In this document: piece by piece, positions 1 through 7,669 of the stretch
Layout of the letters: the number at the start of each line of letters is the position of its first letter
How positions within the stretch are numbered: position 1 is the first letter of the stretch
Assembly (NCBI GenBank): GCA_041594335.1
Contig: JBFHML010000028.1
Location: 1 to 30,124, forward strand
Origin: JAGPUQ01 sp041594335
Lineage (GTDB): Bacteria > Pseudomonadota > Gammaproteobacteria > Pseudomonadales > Porticoccaceae
DNA length: 30,124 nt
Reading direction: 5' to 3'
Made by a program: the position numbers and the translations under genes
Notes under the pieces: model-generated
What the model was told of the DNA's origin: nothing
Seen by the model: only the letters and a program-made list of their open reading frames with translations
The model's database searches: none

Positions 1-1038
1 CATCCGGCTAATGCGCCCCTTGTAGCGGATCGATTTGACCGGGCTACGATCGAGCCAAGGCAGGACGAACAAGATCGCAATGGCGGCCGCCATAACCAGA
101 AAGCCCAGGAACTTATCGGGAACCGCACGCAACATGGAATAGAAAGGCGTGAAGTACCAAACGGGCGCGATATGAGCCGGCGTTTTCAAAGGGTCGGAGT
201 GCTCGAAGTTCGCCTTCTCAATGAAATAGCCACCCATCTCGGGCATAAAGAAGACGATGAAACAGAACACGAACAGGAACACCACCACTGGCACGAGGTC
301 GTGGACCGTGTAATAGGGGTGGAAAGGGATGCCATCCAAGGGCACGCCATTGGCGTCCTTGTGCTTTTTGATTTCTACGCCGTCCGGGTTGTTGGAACCC
401 ACCTCGTGCAGGGCCAGGATGTGGAGTACTACCAACGCCAACAGCACGATGGGCAAGGCGACGACATGGAGCGCGAAGAACCGGTTGAGCGTAATCCCCG
501 AAATCAGATAATCGCCGCGCACCCACTCAACAATGGCTTCGCCGAAATAGGGAATGGCACCGAACAACGAAATGATGACCTGTGCGCCCCAATACGACAT
601 CTGCCCCCAGGGCAACACATAACCCAGAAACGCTTCTGCCATCAACGCCAGGTAGATCGCCATGCCAAACAGCCACACGAGCTCTCGTGGCGCCCGATAG
701 GAGCCATACAAGAGGCCACGGAACATGTGCAAATAGACCACCACAAAAAACGCAGAGGCGCCGGTCGAATGCAAATAGCGCAGTATCCAGCCGTAGTCGA
801 CATCGCGCATGATGTACTCGACGGATGCAAAGGCACCCTCGCCGGTGGGCTCGTAACTCATGGTGAGCCAGATGCCGGTGACCAGCTGGTTGACCAGCAC
901 CAACAACGACAACACACCGAAGAAATACCAGAAATTAAAGTTCTTGGGGGCGTAATACTTGCCCATGTGGGTATCCCAGGCCCGCTGCACGGGGAGCCGG
1001 GCATCGATCCACCGCCAAAGTCCCACCAGCCAACTCAT
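1..1038 (-). CDS. petB: Cytochrome b of the bc1 complex, C-terminal end cut by window edge
   Basis: This is the membrane subunit of ubiquinol:cytochrome c oxidoreductase, which carries haems bL and bH and both quinone sites. The 346 codons visible begin MSWLVGLWRWID and contain the four haem-ligand histidines at H90, H104, H191 and H206, an LPWGQMSYWGAQ segment and a HEVGSNNPDG loop. The frame runs off the left edge just after the LPWLDRSPVKSIRY segment, so only the last part of the protein is missing. The start ATG overlaps the petA stop as ATGA, which indicates translational coupling. The Qo-site PEWY motif reads PVWY here (residues 292-295, bases 154-165). petC would be expected next, beyond base 1. 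Identity is certain from the motifs and the petA neighbour. Confidence 0.97.
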   Translation of the reverse strand, partial: MSWLVGLWRWIDARLPVQRAWDTHMGKYYAPKNFNFWYFFGVLSLLVLVNQLVTGIWLTMSYEPTGEGAFASVEYIMRDVDYGWILRYLHSTGASAFFVVVYLHMFRGLLYGSYRAPRELVWLFGMAIYLALMAEAFLGYVLPWGQMSYWGAQVIISLFGAIPYFGEAIVEWVRGDYLISGITLNRFFALHVVALPIVLLALVVLHILALHEVGSNNPDGVEIKKHKDANGVPLDGIPFHPYYTVHDLVPVVVFLFVFCFIVFFMPEMGGYFIEKANFEHSDPLKTPAHIAPVWYFTPFYSMLRAVPDKFLGFLVMAAAIAILFVLPWLDRSPVKSIRYKGRISRM

Positions 1039-1634
1039 GCCGCGGTCTCCTCGTCGACACCGATGATCACCACATTCTCACCCTCGAAACTATAGGGTGG
1101 GACTTCCAGATTGGTTGGTGCCGGCACACCTTTGTACACACGCCCGGCCAGATCGAACTTGGAGCCATGGCAGGGACAAAAGAAACCGCCCAACCAAGCA
1201 TCGCCGCCGAGGTCGGCTGCGCCCACCTCCGGCCGGTACATGGGCGCGCAACCCAGATGCGTACACAGCCCGAGTACGATGAAATACTCGGGGCGCACCG
1301 CACGAGTAGCTGGGTCCACATATCCCGGCTGCTTGGATTCCTGGGAATTGGGATCCCGCAGCCGTTCGGTATCTTCCTGCAGCCGAGCCACCACTTCTGG
1401 CGGGCGGCGCACGATATAGACCGGCTTCCCACGCCACTCCTCGGTAATCCTTTGGCCGGGCTCAATCTTGCTGATATCCACCCGGACTGGCGCGCCGGCC
1501 GCTTTGGCCTTGGCACTGGGTTGCCAGGAACCCACGAAGGGGACAGCGGCACCGACCACCCCGGCGGCACCGACCACACAGGTCGCTCCGGTCAGGAAGC
1601 GGCGACGGGTCTTATCGACTCCCTCGTTGCTCAT
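1035..1634 (-). CDS. petA: Rieske iron-sulfur protein of the bc1 complex
   Basis: This is the 2Fe-2S subunit that takes electrons from ubiquinol to cytochrome c1 on the periplasmic face. The 199-residue protein has a twin-arginine signal/anchor (RRRFLTG at about 10-16, then a hydrophobic stretch to about residue 35). Cluster box I is CTHLGC (C124, H126, C129) and box II is CPCHGS (C153, C155, H156). By family rules C124, H126, C153 and H156 bind the cluster, and C129-C155 form the disulfide. I chose the ATG at 1634 because GAGGAG lies 7 bases upstream. An in-frame TTG five codons earlier overlaps that ribosome site and is unlikely. It is first in the petAB operon, downstream of rplM-rpsI, as in Pseudomonas. 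A candidate sigma-70 promoter lies at 1730-1758. Confidence 0.97.
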   Translation of the reverse strand: MSNEGVDKTRRRFLTGATCVVGAAGVVGAAVPFVGSWQPSAKAKAAGAPVRVDISKIEPGQRITEEWRGKPVYIVRRPPEVVARLQEDTERLRDPNSQESKQPGYVDPATRAVRPEYFIVLGLCTHLGCAPMYRPEVGAADLGGDAWLGGFFCPCHGSKFDLAGRVYKGVPAPTNLEVPPYSFEGENVVIIGVDEETAA

Positions 1635-1641
1635 CAAAGAA

Positions 1642-1647
1642 CTCCTC
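1642..1647 (-). promoter_or_regulatory. Ribosome binding site that fixes the petA start
   Basis: GAGGAG read on the minus strand, 7 bases before the ATG at 1634. It rules out the in-frame TTG at 1649, which would overlap it. Confidence 0.75.
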
Positions 1648-1729
1648 AATGCGAGCGATCAATAGACAGGTCGACACACCGCCGCTGCGCTGTGACCGGC
1701 GTAATGGGCGCGACACGAAATGGCGTGAC

Positions 1730-1758
1730 ATGGTACTGGCTGCCCCCCCAATTGACAA
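1730..1758 (-). promoter_or_regulatory. Candidate sigma-70 promoter for petAB
   Basis: On the minus strand, TTGTCA (1753-1758) and TACCAT (1730-1735) are separated by exactly 17 bases and lie about 95 bases before the petA start, downstream of the rpsI terminator. The -10 box runs directly into GTCACGCCATT, which is identical to the sequence following the candidate sat -10 box near 6500. Assigned by eye from consensus only. Confidence 0.5.
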
Positions 1759-1800
1759 GACAAAAGGCCAGGGAAACCTTTCAACCACCTGATTCAAAAC

Positions 1801-1828
1801 AAAAAAATACCCGGCCAAAGCCGGGTAT
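1801..1828 (-). terminator. Rho-independent terminator after rpsI
   Basis: Read on the minus strand, a perfect 9-bp stem ATACCCGGC/GCCGGGTAT with a 4-base loop is followed at once by seven T residues. It begins about 20 bases past the rpsI stop. It separates the ribosomal operon from petAB, which therefore needs its own promoter. Confidence 0.93.
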
Positions 1829-1848
1829 CGAAGAACTTCTGCCTGTTC

Positions 1849-2238
1849 TCAGCGCTTGGAGTACTGCGGCCGCTTGCGTGCTTTGTGCAACCCGACCTTT
1901 TTCCGCTCGACTTCGCGAGCGTCTCGGGTCAGAAAGCCTGCCTTGCGCAGCGCCGGGCGCAGCCCCTCGTCGTAATCGACCAGGGCACGGGCCAAGCCGT
2001 GGCGAATCGCCCCGGCCTGACCGAAGCTGCCGCCACCCTTAACGGTGATACGGATCGTGAAGCGATCTTCCACTTCCGCCACCTGGAGCGGCTGACGCAC
2101 GATCATGCGCGCGACCTCCCGCCCGAAATAATCATCCAGCGGCCGATCATTGACCTGGATATCCCCAGAGCCCGGCGCCACGAATACCCGCGCGCTCGCG
2201 GTTTTGCGCCGCCCGGTTCCGTAATAGGTAGATGGCAT
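1849..2238 (-). CDS. rpsI: 30S ribosomal protein S9
   Basis: This is the small-subunit head protein whose C-terminal tail reaches the P-site tRNA. The 129-residue protein starts MPSTYYGTGRRKTA, has the family core GGGSFGQAGAIRHGLARAL at about 73-91, and ends in the conserved basic tail RKRPQYSKR. The length is usual for bacterial S9. An AGGAAGG ribosome site lies a few bases upstream of the ATG. It is the second gene of the rplM-rpsI operon, 19 bases behind rplM, and is followed by a strong terminator. Confidence 0.99.
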   Translation of the reverse strand: MPSTYYGTGRRKTASARVFVAPGSGDIQVNDRPLDDYFGREVARMIVRQPLQVAEVEDRFTIRITVKGGGSFGQAGAIRHGLARALVDYDEGLRPALRKAGFLTRDAREVERKKVGLHKARKRPQYSKR

Positions 2239-2257
2239 GTATCCGTCCTTCCTTAAT

Positions 2258-2686
2258 TTACAGACTCAGCGCGCGCGGTTGCTGCGCGGCGTGAGGATGA
2301 GAGTCTCCAGCGTAGATCTTCAGCTTGCGATACATCGCCCGCCCCAAAGGCCCACGCGGCAGCATGCCCTTAACCGCTAGCGCCAAGGCTCGCTCGGGGG
2401 TCCGCTCTATGAGCTTTTCAAAGCTCACGCTCTTGATTCCACCCGGGTACCCGGTGTGATGATGATAATGCTTTTGCTTTGCCTTGCGACCGGTCACGCG
2501 CACGCGCTCGGCATTGATCACCACCACATAGTCACCCGTGTCGACATGCGGGGTAAACTCGGGCTTGTGCTTGCCACGCAGGCGATGGGCAATCTGACTG
2601 GCGAGGCGGCCGAGCGTCTGATCAGCCGCATCGACCAGCGTCCAGTCATGGACTACCGTCTCGGGTTTGGCACTGAAGGTCTTCAT
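2258..2686 (-). CDS. rplM: 50S ribosomal protein L13
   Basis: This is an early-assembling large-subunit protein. The 142-residue protein begins MKTFSAKPETVVHDWTLVDA and contains the family signature around residues 95-125 (VKGMLPRGPLGRAMYRKLKIYAG, read in two parts) plus HHHTGYPGG at about 77-85. I chose the ATG at 2686 because it matches the usual L13 N terminus and has AGGA just upstream. An in-frame extension of 35 residues upstream would run through the promoter and is rejected. A strong sigma-70 promoter at 2718-2746 gives a short leader of roughly 25-30 bases. Confidence 0.99.
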   Translation of the reverse strand: MKTFSAKPETVVHDWTLVDAADQTLGRLASQIAHRLRGKHKPEFTPHVDTGDYVVVINAERVRVTGRKAKQKHYHHHTGYPGGIKSVSFEKLIERTPERALALAVKGMLPRGPLGRAMYRKLKIYAGDSHPHAAQQPRALSL

Positions 2687-2717
2687 GTTTCCTGCCGGCC
2701 GGGAAAAAAGAGCGCGA

Positions 2718-2746
2718 ATTCTATCGACAGCAGCCAATGGTTTCAA
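2718..2746 (-). promoter_or_regulatory. Sigma-70 promoter of rplM-rpsI
   Basis: On the minus strand, TTGAAA (2741-2746) and TAGAAT (2718-2723) have a 17-base spacer, close to consensus in both boxes. Predicted transcription starts near 2711, about 25 bases before the rplM ATG. This fits the strong expression of a ribosomal operon. Confidence 0.75.
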
Positions 2747-2796
2747 GCACCGCGCACCGCCTTTTGCGGCTGGCACGTCCGGCCCGTCCACTGTGC

Positions 2797-3888
2797 TCAG
2801 GGGCGGTGCGGTCGGCCCAGGTATTCACGCGACTGCATCTCCTGCAACCGGCTGCGGGTACGTTCAAACTCGAATCCCAGCCTAGCGCCCTGATAGAGCT
2901 CATCGAGCGGCGCCGCCGCCGCCAACGCCAGCTTTACATTGCGATCGTAGAATTCATCCACCAGGTTGATAAACCGGCGCGCCTGATCGTCGCGCGCACC
3001 ATCGAGCACCGGCACCTCATCAAGCAACACCGCATGGAACTCGCGCGCCAGCTCAATATAGTCGTTCTGGCTCCGCGGGCCCGCACAAAGGGTCGCAAAA
3101 TCAAACCAGGCGACATCTTCAGCAACATAGCGCGCCCGGAGTTCCCGACCCTCCACTTCCAGCGTCACCCCCTTGCGGATTTCATCGACCGACGGCGCCA
3201 AACTGCGGAATACTTCCATCATCCGCAGGTCCGCAATCTCACCCAAGGGCGAATAATACAGGGGGGCACTGGTCAGGCTGCGCAACCGATAGTCCACCCC
3301 GCCGTCGACGTTGACGACCTCACAGTGGCGCTTGACCAACTCGATCGCGGGCAAGAAACGTTGCCGTTGAAGGCCATTCTCATAGAGCCTGTCGGGCTCG
3401 ATATTGGACGTCGCCACCAGGGTAACCCCCCGATCGAACAGGGTCTCCAACAGCCCGGCAAGAATCATCGCATCCCCGATATCCGACACGAAAAATTCGT
3501 CGAAGCACAGCACGCGCGCCTCATCCGCAATGCCCTCAGCCACCAATCGCAACGGATTGCGCTGGCCTTTGTGGCGACCGAGCTCGCGGTGGACCCGCAA
3601 CATAAAGCGGTGAAAATGCATGCGCAATTTACGTTGAAATGGCAGGCTTTCGAAAAAGCTGTCCATCAGGTAGGTCTTGCCACGCCCAACACCACCCCAA
3701 AAGTACAACCCGGCCACCGGCTCTGGACGGCGGTTGCGCACGAGTCGTGCAAACAGGCCGGGGCGCTCAGTGCCGGCGAGCAGCCGGTCATGCAGTGCCT
3801 GCAGCTTGGTCACCGCAAGCTCCTGCGCGGCATCGGCCATAAACCCCGGGCGTCGGAGATCCTGTCGATAGCGTTGCATTGGCGTCAT
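2797..3888 (-). CDS. zapE: AFG1-family cell-division ATPase ZapE
   Basis: This is a P-loop ATPase of the AFG1/LACE1 family. In E. coli it binds FtsZ and modulates Z-ring constriction. The 363-residue protein has Walker A GGVGRGKT at 65-72, Walker B VLCFDEF with D130 and E131 followed by SDIGDAMIL, and a conserved ATSNIEPDRLYENGLQR segment (sensor region) near residue 160. Length and motif order are normal for the family. It lies directly upstream of rplM on the same strand, as in E. coli (zapE-rplM-rpsI). A GGA-type ribosome site precedes the ATG weakly, and a second ATG three codons in is an alternative start. Confidence 0.96.
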   Translation of the reverse strand: MTPMQRYRQDLRRPGFMADAAQELAVTKLQALHDRLLAGTERPGLFARLVRNRRPEPVAGLYFWGGVGRGKTYLMDSFFESLPFQRKLRMHFHRFMLRVHRELGRHKGQRNPLRLVAEGIADEARVLCFDEFFVSDIGDAMILAGLLETLFDRGVTLVATSNIEPDRLYENGLQRQRFLPAIELVKRHCEVVNVDGGVDYRLRSLTSAPLYYSPLGEIADLRMMEVFRSLAPSVDEIRKGVTLEVEGRELRARYVAEDVAWFDFATLCAGPRSQNDYIELAREFHAVLLDEVPVLDGARDDQARRFINLVDEFYDRNVKLALAAAAPLDELYQGARLGFEFERTRSRLQEMQSREYLGRPHRP

Positions 3889-3959
3889 GGCGATCCGAGC
3901 GCAGTTAAGGCGCGCGCAACTGTAGCGGGACCGGACCCGTCACGAAAGCCCCAAACAGC

Positions 3960-4595
3960 TCAATCCAGGGCGGCGGCCACGATCGGGGCGAGCTCATCCT
4001 CCAACAGCCGCAACTGGCCATGGAAGAAGTGGCTGGCGGCCGGCAGCCGGATCACCGCCTCCACCGACCGCCGCGCCGCCGCCCAGGCAGCCGTCGCCTC
4101 GACATCGACCAACGTGTCAGCGCCGCCGAGCACCATCACCGTGGGGCACGGAAAATCCCCCTGGGGAGCATAGGGATAACGATCCACCGGGGGCGCCACC
4201 AGTACCAGGAGGGAGGCGGATAGGCGCTCGGCCGCGGCTGCAGCAACCGCAGAGCCAAACGAATAACCGGCTAGCCAGAGGTCCGCGCCCGGCTGTTTGT
4301 CCTCGACCCAGCGCGCGATGGCCAGCAGATCCTCCACTTCGCCGCGGCCTTCATCGTGAACACCATCACTGGCCCCTACCCCTCGAAAGTTAAACCGCAC
4401 TGCCGAAACCCCCAAACGGCTATACATCCGCGCGAGGGTGGTAACCACTTTGTTTTCCATGCTGCCGCCATGGAGCGGGTGGGGATGCGCAATGACCACC
4501 ACCCGGTTCCCGCCCGCCTCAGCCGGAGGACGCCAGCTCACCTCCAGGGCTCCGGCCGGGCCTACGACCCGTTCAATCAATTCTCGCTCTGCCAT
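3960..4595 (-). CDS. Small alpha/beta hydrolase, dienelactone-hydrolase-like
   Basis: This is a 211-residue single-domain alpha/beta hydrolase of unknown substrate. Visible landmarks are HPHPLHGGSM at 37-46 (oxyanion-side loop typical of this subfamily), FRGVGASDG at 70-78, the nucleophile elbow GYSFGS with S112, an acid candidate in GGADTLVD (D160 or D164), and SHFFHG with H189 or H192 as the catalytic base. There is no signal peptide, so it is probably cytosolic. I chose the ATG at 4595 because GGAGAG stands about 8 bases upstream. An upstream ATG at 4622 lacks a good site and would put the ribosome site inside the gene. It is divergent from zapG. Annotated relatives are usually called hypothetical alpha/beta hydrolases, so substrate and pathway are unknown. 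Confidence 0.88.
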   Translation of the reverse strand: MAERELIERVVGPAGALEVSWRPPAEAGGNRVVVIAHPHPLHGGSMENKVVTTLARMYSRLGVSAVRFNFRGVGASDGVHDEGRGEVEDLLAIARWVEDKQPGADLWLAGYSFGSAVAAAAAERLSASLLVLVAPPVDRYPYAPQGDFPCPTVMVLGGADTLVDVEATAAWAAARRSVEAVIRLPAASHFFHGQLRLLEDELAPIVAAALD

Positions 4596-4650
4596 CCCAA
4601 TCTCTCCAGGTTCGATAGGCATGCTGGCAACCAGCTACCGCGCACAGCAA

Positions 4651-4679
4651 TCGACGCGTATTGCCATCGGCGCTAGAAT
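4651..4679 (+). promoter_or_regulatory. Candidate promoter for zapG
   Basis: TCGACG (4651-4656) and TAGAAT (4674-4679) with a 17-base spacer, about 40 bases before the zapG ATG, in the divergent gap with the hydrolase gene. The -10 box is good and the -35 box is moderate. Confidence 0.45.
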
Positions 4680-4719
4680 CCACGACTTCCCCACTGGCTC
4701 GATAGGGCCGGAGTCCCTG

Positions 4720-5187
4720 ATGACGGAAATCGGCATACTCACAACCCTAGGCGCACTGCTGATCGGCTTGATACTCGGCACGGCCCTGGGCCGCATTCTC
4801 GCCCGTCGCGCCGGCCCACACCTGCGACTGTCCGACCAACTGCGTACGCGCGACCAACGCCTGCAGCTCTATGAGCGCCAGGTCGTCGAACATTTTGAAC
4901 GCACCGCACTGCTCACCGCAGAACTGGATCGATCCCTCGACCAGCTGCGCGATCATCTCGCTGCCGGCGCGAGCACGCTCGCCGGGGAAGAGATCGGCAA
5001 CCGTATCGCCCAAGGCGCCTGCGCCGGACGCGGCGCAGGCCCCAACCTCCAGCCACCTCGCGACTACGCCCCCAACCGCACGCCGTCCAGCGGCGAATCT
5101 AACGGATCCAAAGACGACGTCGCGAACCGCGGCTCCCAGCTCCAGCTGGTCGGGGAAGACGATGACCCGACGTACAAGGTCGGCTGA
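4720..5187 (+). CDS. zapG: YhcB/DUF1043 envelope protein (ZapG-type)
   Basis: The 155-residue inner-membrane protein has one N-terminal membrane segment (about residues 5-23) and then a coiled-coil-prone helical region (about 35-90). The C-terminal tail is polar and low in structure. YhcB of E. coli links cell division, envelope growth and peptidoglycan synthesis. The start was set at the ATG at 4720, which follows GGAG and gives the usual short MTEIGIL lead-in to the membrane helix. An in-frame extension upstream is not credible because it overlaps the divergent hydrolase gene. The position next to zapE and degS matches E. coli zapE-zapG-degQ-degS order. The tail is somewhat longer than in E. 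coli and may be lineage-specific. Confidence 0.85.
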   Translation: MTEIGILTTLGALLIGLILGTALGRILARRAGPHLRLSDQLRTRDQRLQLYERQVVEHFERTALLTAELDRSLDQLRDHLAAGASTLAGEEIGNRIAQGACAGRGAGPNLQPPRDYAPNRTPSSGESNGSKDDVANRGSQLQLVGEDDDPTYKVG

Positions 5188-5198
5188 GTCGCCAGCGG

Positions 5199-5218
5199 GG
5201 CCCGCAAATCAGCGGGCC
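5199..5218. terminator. Hairpin between convergent zapG and sat
   Basis: Perfect 7-bp stem GGCCCGC/GCGGGCC with a 6-base loop that contains the sat stop codon (5209-5211). It has no T tract on either side, so it may be a weak bidirectional terminator or a 3' end stabiliser and not a classical terminator. Confidence 0.4.
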
Positions 5219-6426
5219 GAATGCCCCTTGAGCTCCACCGGCGCCACGGAGCCAGCATCGAGCCCGGCGTAATAGTCGCGAAGTACCGCCAACACTTCAG
5301 CACGCGAGAAGTTGGGATCCACCTCGCCATTCTCCGACAGGGCCTTGCGCAACTTGGTGCCCGAAACCAGCACCCGATCTCCCGCCTCGTGGGGGCAGGT
5401 CCGCTCCGAAGCCATGGTGCCGCAACGATGGCACCAGAAGGTCCAGTCAATTTTGAGTGGCTTGGTCAGCAGAGCATCGGCTGGAATCTCATCGAAGATA
5501 TGGTGCGCATCAAAGGGACCATAGTAATCGCCCACACCGGCATGATCGCGCCCAACGATCAAATGCGAGCAACCATAGTTCTGCCGGAACAACGCGTGCA
5601 GCAAGGCTTCGCGCGGACCGGCATAGCGCATATCGAGAGGATACCCAGACTGGACCACGGTATTGGGGCGGAAGTAGTTTTTCAACAGCACCGCAATCGC
5701 TTCCTGACGCACCTCGGCCGGGATATCCCCCGGCTTGAGCTTACCCAGCAATGAATGCACCAGCACGCCGTCACAGATCTCGATGGCGATCTTGGCCAAA
5801 TACTCATGTGATCGGTGCATCGGGTTGCGGGTTTGGAATGCCGCCACGGTAGACCAGCCGTTGCGCTCGAACAGCGCCCGCGTCTGTGCCGGGGTCATAT
5901 AGATTTCTGGATAGGCCGCGGGGAAATTGCCCTGCGACAAAACCTGTATCGGACCGGCCAAATTGACCTCACCTTGGGCCAGCACCATCTGCACGCCGGG
6001 GTGCGCGGCATCCGTGGTTCGGAACACTTCACGACATTCGTGCTCTTTGTCGATGCGATACCGCTCCGCAAGCTGCATGATGCCCATTACCTCGCCGCTC
6101 TCTCCATCGACCAAAGCGACCTCTTCGCCAATCGTGAGGGCTCCTGCGGTATCGGGATCAGTAGATAGCGTGATGGGAATGGGCCAAAACAGGCCATCAG
6201 CCAGCCGCATGTCATCGCACACACTGCGCCAGTCCGCGCTGCCCATAAACCCCTGCAGCGGCGTGAAGCCGCCGATACCGAGCATGATCAGATCACCGAC
6301 CTCGCGCGAGCTCATCCGGACTCGCGGCAGGTCGGCCGCGCGCGCGCGCGCGGCGTCGAGCGCCTCGCCTTCGAGCAGCAGGGGTTTAAGCGCGTCGGCG
6401 CCGTGGGGTTTTACCAATGCGGTCAT
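5209..6426 (-). CDS. sat: ATP sulfurylase (sulfate adenylyltransferase), dissimilatory type
   Basis: It interconverts ATP plus sulfate with APS plus pyrophosphate. In sulfur oxidisers the enzyme runs towards ATP. The 405-residue cytosolic protein has the nucleotide motif QTRNPMH (198-204), GRDHAGVGD (292-300), and a cysteine cluster C332-x2-C335...C344-x-H346 matching the zinc site of dissimilatory and sulfur-oxidiser Sat. It is the homo-oligomeric Sat, unrelated to assimilatory CysDN, and has no fused APS kinase domain. GGAG lies 6 bases upstream of the ATG. It stands alone between convergent zapG and divergent degS, without aprAB or sox genes. A candidate promoter at 6500 shares a 13-base block with petA. 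Direction of the reaction in vivo is inferred. Confidence 0.95.
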   Translation of the reverse strand: MTALVKPHGADALKPLLLEGEALDAARARAADLPRVRMSSREVGDLIMLGIGGFTPLQGFMGSADWRSVCDDMRLADGLFWPIPITLSTDPDTAGALTIGEEVALVDGESGEVMGIMQLAERYRIDKEHECREVFRTTDAAHPGVQMVLAQGEVNLAGPIQVLSQGNFPAAYPEIYMTPAQTRALFERNGWSTVAAFQTRNPMHRSHEYLAKIAIEICDGVLVHSLLGKLKPGDIPAEVRQEAIAVLLKNYFRPNTVVQSGYPLDMRYAGPREALLHALFRQNYGCSHLIVGRDHAGVGDYYGPFDAHHIFDEIPADALLTKPLKIDWTFWCHRCGTMASERTCPHEAGDRVLVSGTKLRKALSENGEVDPNFSRAEVLAVLRDYYAGLDAGSVAPVELKGHSAR

Positions 6427-6488
6427 GGGCTACTCCGGCTAGCTGGACTGTCGACCGCCGCGCGACCCGAGGATCACCGCGGCACAGG

Positions 6489-6505
6489 AATGGCGTGACA
6501 TAATA
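6489..6505 (-). promoter_or_regulatory. Candidate -10 region of sat with petA-shared element
   Basis: On the minus strand, TATTAT (6500-6505) runs into GTCACGCCATT (to 6489), about 70 bases before the sat ATG. The same ATGTCACGCCATT block overlaps the petA -10 box at 1719-1731. No good -35 box lies 16-18 bases further upstream, so an activator could be needed. Confidence 0.4.
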
Positions 6506-6538
6506 ACGCGCCCTCCCCGAGCAGGAAAACGAGCTAGC

Positions 6539-7669
6539 ATGGCCCTATTGCGGTTTTTGGCCTGGCCGATTGCCCTGGGGCTCGTCATCGCCGCCGCGGT
6601 ATTGTGGCGACTGCCGCCTTCACCGGCCGAAGCCGGGCTGGCATCCCTGAGCGGGCCCCAACAAAGTCTGCCCCCCTTTGCCGAGGAGCGAGTCTCCTAT
6701 GCGGCTGCGGTGCGACGGGCGGCCCCCTCGGTGGTCAACATCTACACCCGCAAGCTCTTGAACGAGCGCCGTCATCCCTTGCTCGACGAGCCGTTCTACC
6801 GGCGCTTTTTTGACCAGAGCGCAGGCCCACAGCAGCAGCGTATGGCGAGTTCGCTGGGCTCGGGGGTCATTGTCAGCGGCGATGGCTACATCCTCACCAA
6901 CGAACATGTGATTGCCGACGCAGACGAGATTCTGATACTCCTATCCGACGGTCGCGAGGCCCAGGCGCAAGTCGTGGGGACCGACCCTGAAACCGACCTG
7001 GCGGTACTCTGGATAGAACTCGAAGACCTCCTCGCCATCCCTGTGGGCAATTCATCACAGGCCCGCGTCGGAGACGTGGTGCTGGCAATCGGCAACCCCT
7101 TTGGTTTGGGCCAGTCCGTCTCCCAAGGGATCATCAGTGCCATCGGCCGCGGCCTGGGTTTGAACACTTATGAAAATTTCCTGCAAACCGACGCCGCCAT
7201 CAACCGCGGCAACTCGGGAGGCGCGCTGACCGACGCCTATGGCAATCTCATTGGAATCAGTACGGCCATGCTCGAGAGCGGGGCCTCCCAAGGGATCAGT
7301 TTTGCCATTCCGGTCAAAACGGCCATCAAGGTCCTAGAGGATATCGTCCGTCACGGTCGTGTGGTTCGGGGCTGGCTAGGGGTACAGGTCCAGCAAGTGG
7401 CGCCGGATGCGGCCCGTGCGCTCGGACTCTCTCCACCAAGCGCTCTCGTAGTGATCGAAGTTCAGCCAGAGAGTCCCGCCGCTGCCGGCGGCGTACGCAC
7501 CGGCGACGTGATCACCCATATCAACGGGGAACCCGTGCTGGATGGTGCGTACAGCACCAATTTAATCGCCGAGCTCGAGCCGGGGAATCAGGTACGCCTG
7601 CGGGTGTTGCGCGGTACGGATCCACTGTCCATCACGACCACGGTCGGTATCCGCCCGACGATCAAGTAA
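6539..7669 (+). CDS. degS: DegS/AlgW-type membrane-anchored periplasmic serine protease
   Basis: This is a trypsin-fold HtrA protease that in related bacteria senses misfolded outer-membrane proteins through its PDZ domain and cuts the anti-sigma factor RseA/MucA. The 376-residue protein has an N-terminal membrane anchor (about 5-23) and a protease domain with triad H123 (TNEHV), D153 (ETDLAVL) and S226 (RGNSGG). A single PDZ domain follows at about 280-370. One PDZ and an anchor, not a cleaved signal peptide, point to DegS/AlgW and not DegP/DegQ. The position after zapE-zapG and beside hisC-hisD-hisG-murA matches algW in Pseudomonas. It is divergent from sat. The final bases overlap the hisC stop region by 8 bases in convergent orientation. 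Confidence 0.93.
   Translation: MALLRFLAWPIALGLVIAAAVLWRLPPSPAEAGLASLSGPQQSLPPFAEERVSYAAAVRRAAPSVVNIYTRKLLNERRHPLLDEPFYRRFFDQSAGPQQQRMASSLGSGVIVSGDGYILTNEHVIADADEILILLSDGREAQAQVVGTDPETDLAVLWIELEDLLAIPVGNSSQARVGDVVLAIGNPFGLGQSVSQGIISAIGRGLGLNTYENFLQTDAAINRGNSGGALTDAYGNLIGISTAMLESGASQGISFAIPVKTAIKVLEDIVRHGRVVRGWLGVQVQQVAPDAARALGLSPPSALVVIEVQPESPAAAGGVRTGDVITHINGEPVLDGAYSTNLIAELEPGNQVRLRVLRGTDPLSITTTVGIRPTIK

Noticed and set aside
172..1095. A 307-codon open frame on the plus strand opposite petB and petA
   Set aside because: It is the mirror of two certain genes, has His/Gln-rich low-complexity sequence and no ribosome site.
1612..1818. Possible 68-codon leader peptide before petA on the minus strand
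   Set aside because: It begins inside the rpsI terminator, overlaps the petA start and lies upstream of the likely promoter.
2737..4173. A 478-codon open frame on the plus strand opposite zapE
   Set aside because: The minus strand encodes zapE with intact Walker motifs. The plus frame runs through the rplM promoter and has no recognisable domain.
6337..6352. A 16-base alternating CG run that could form Z-DNA
   Set aside because: It lies within sat and simply encodes alternating Ala and Arg (residues 25-31). It is better explained by codon use.
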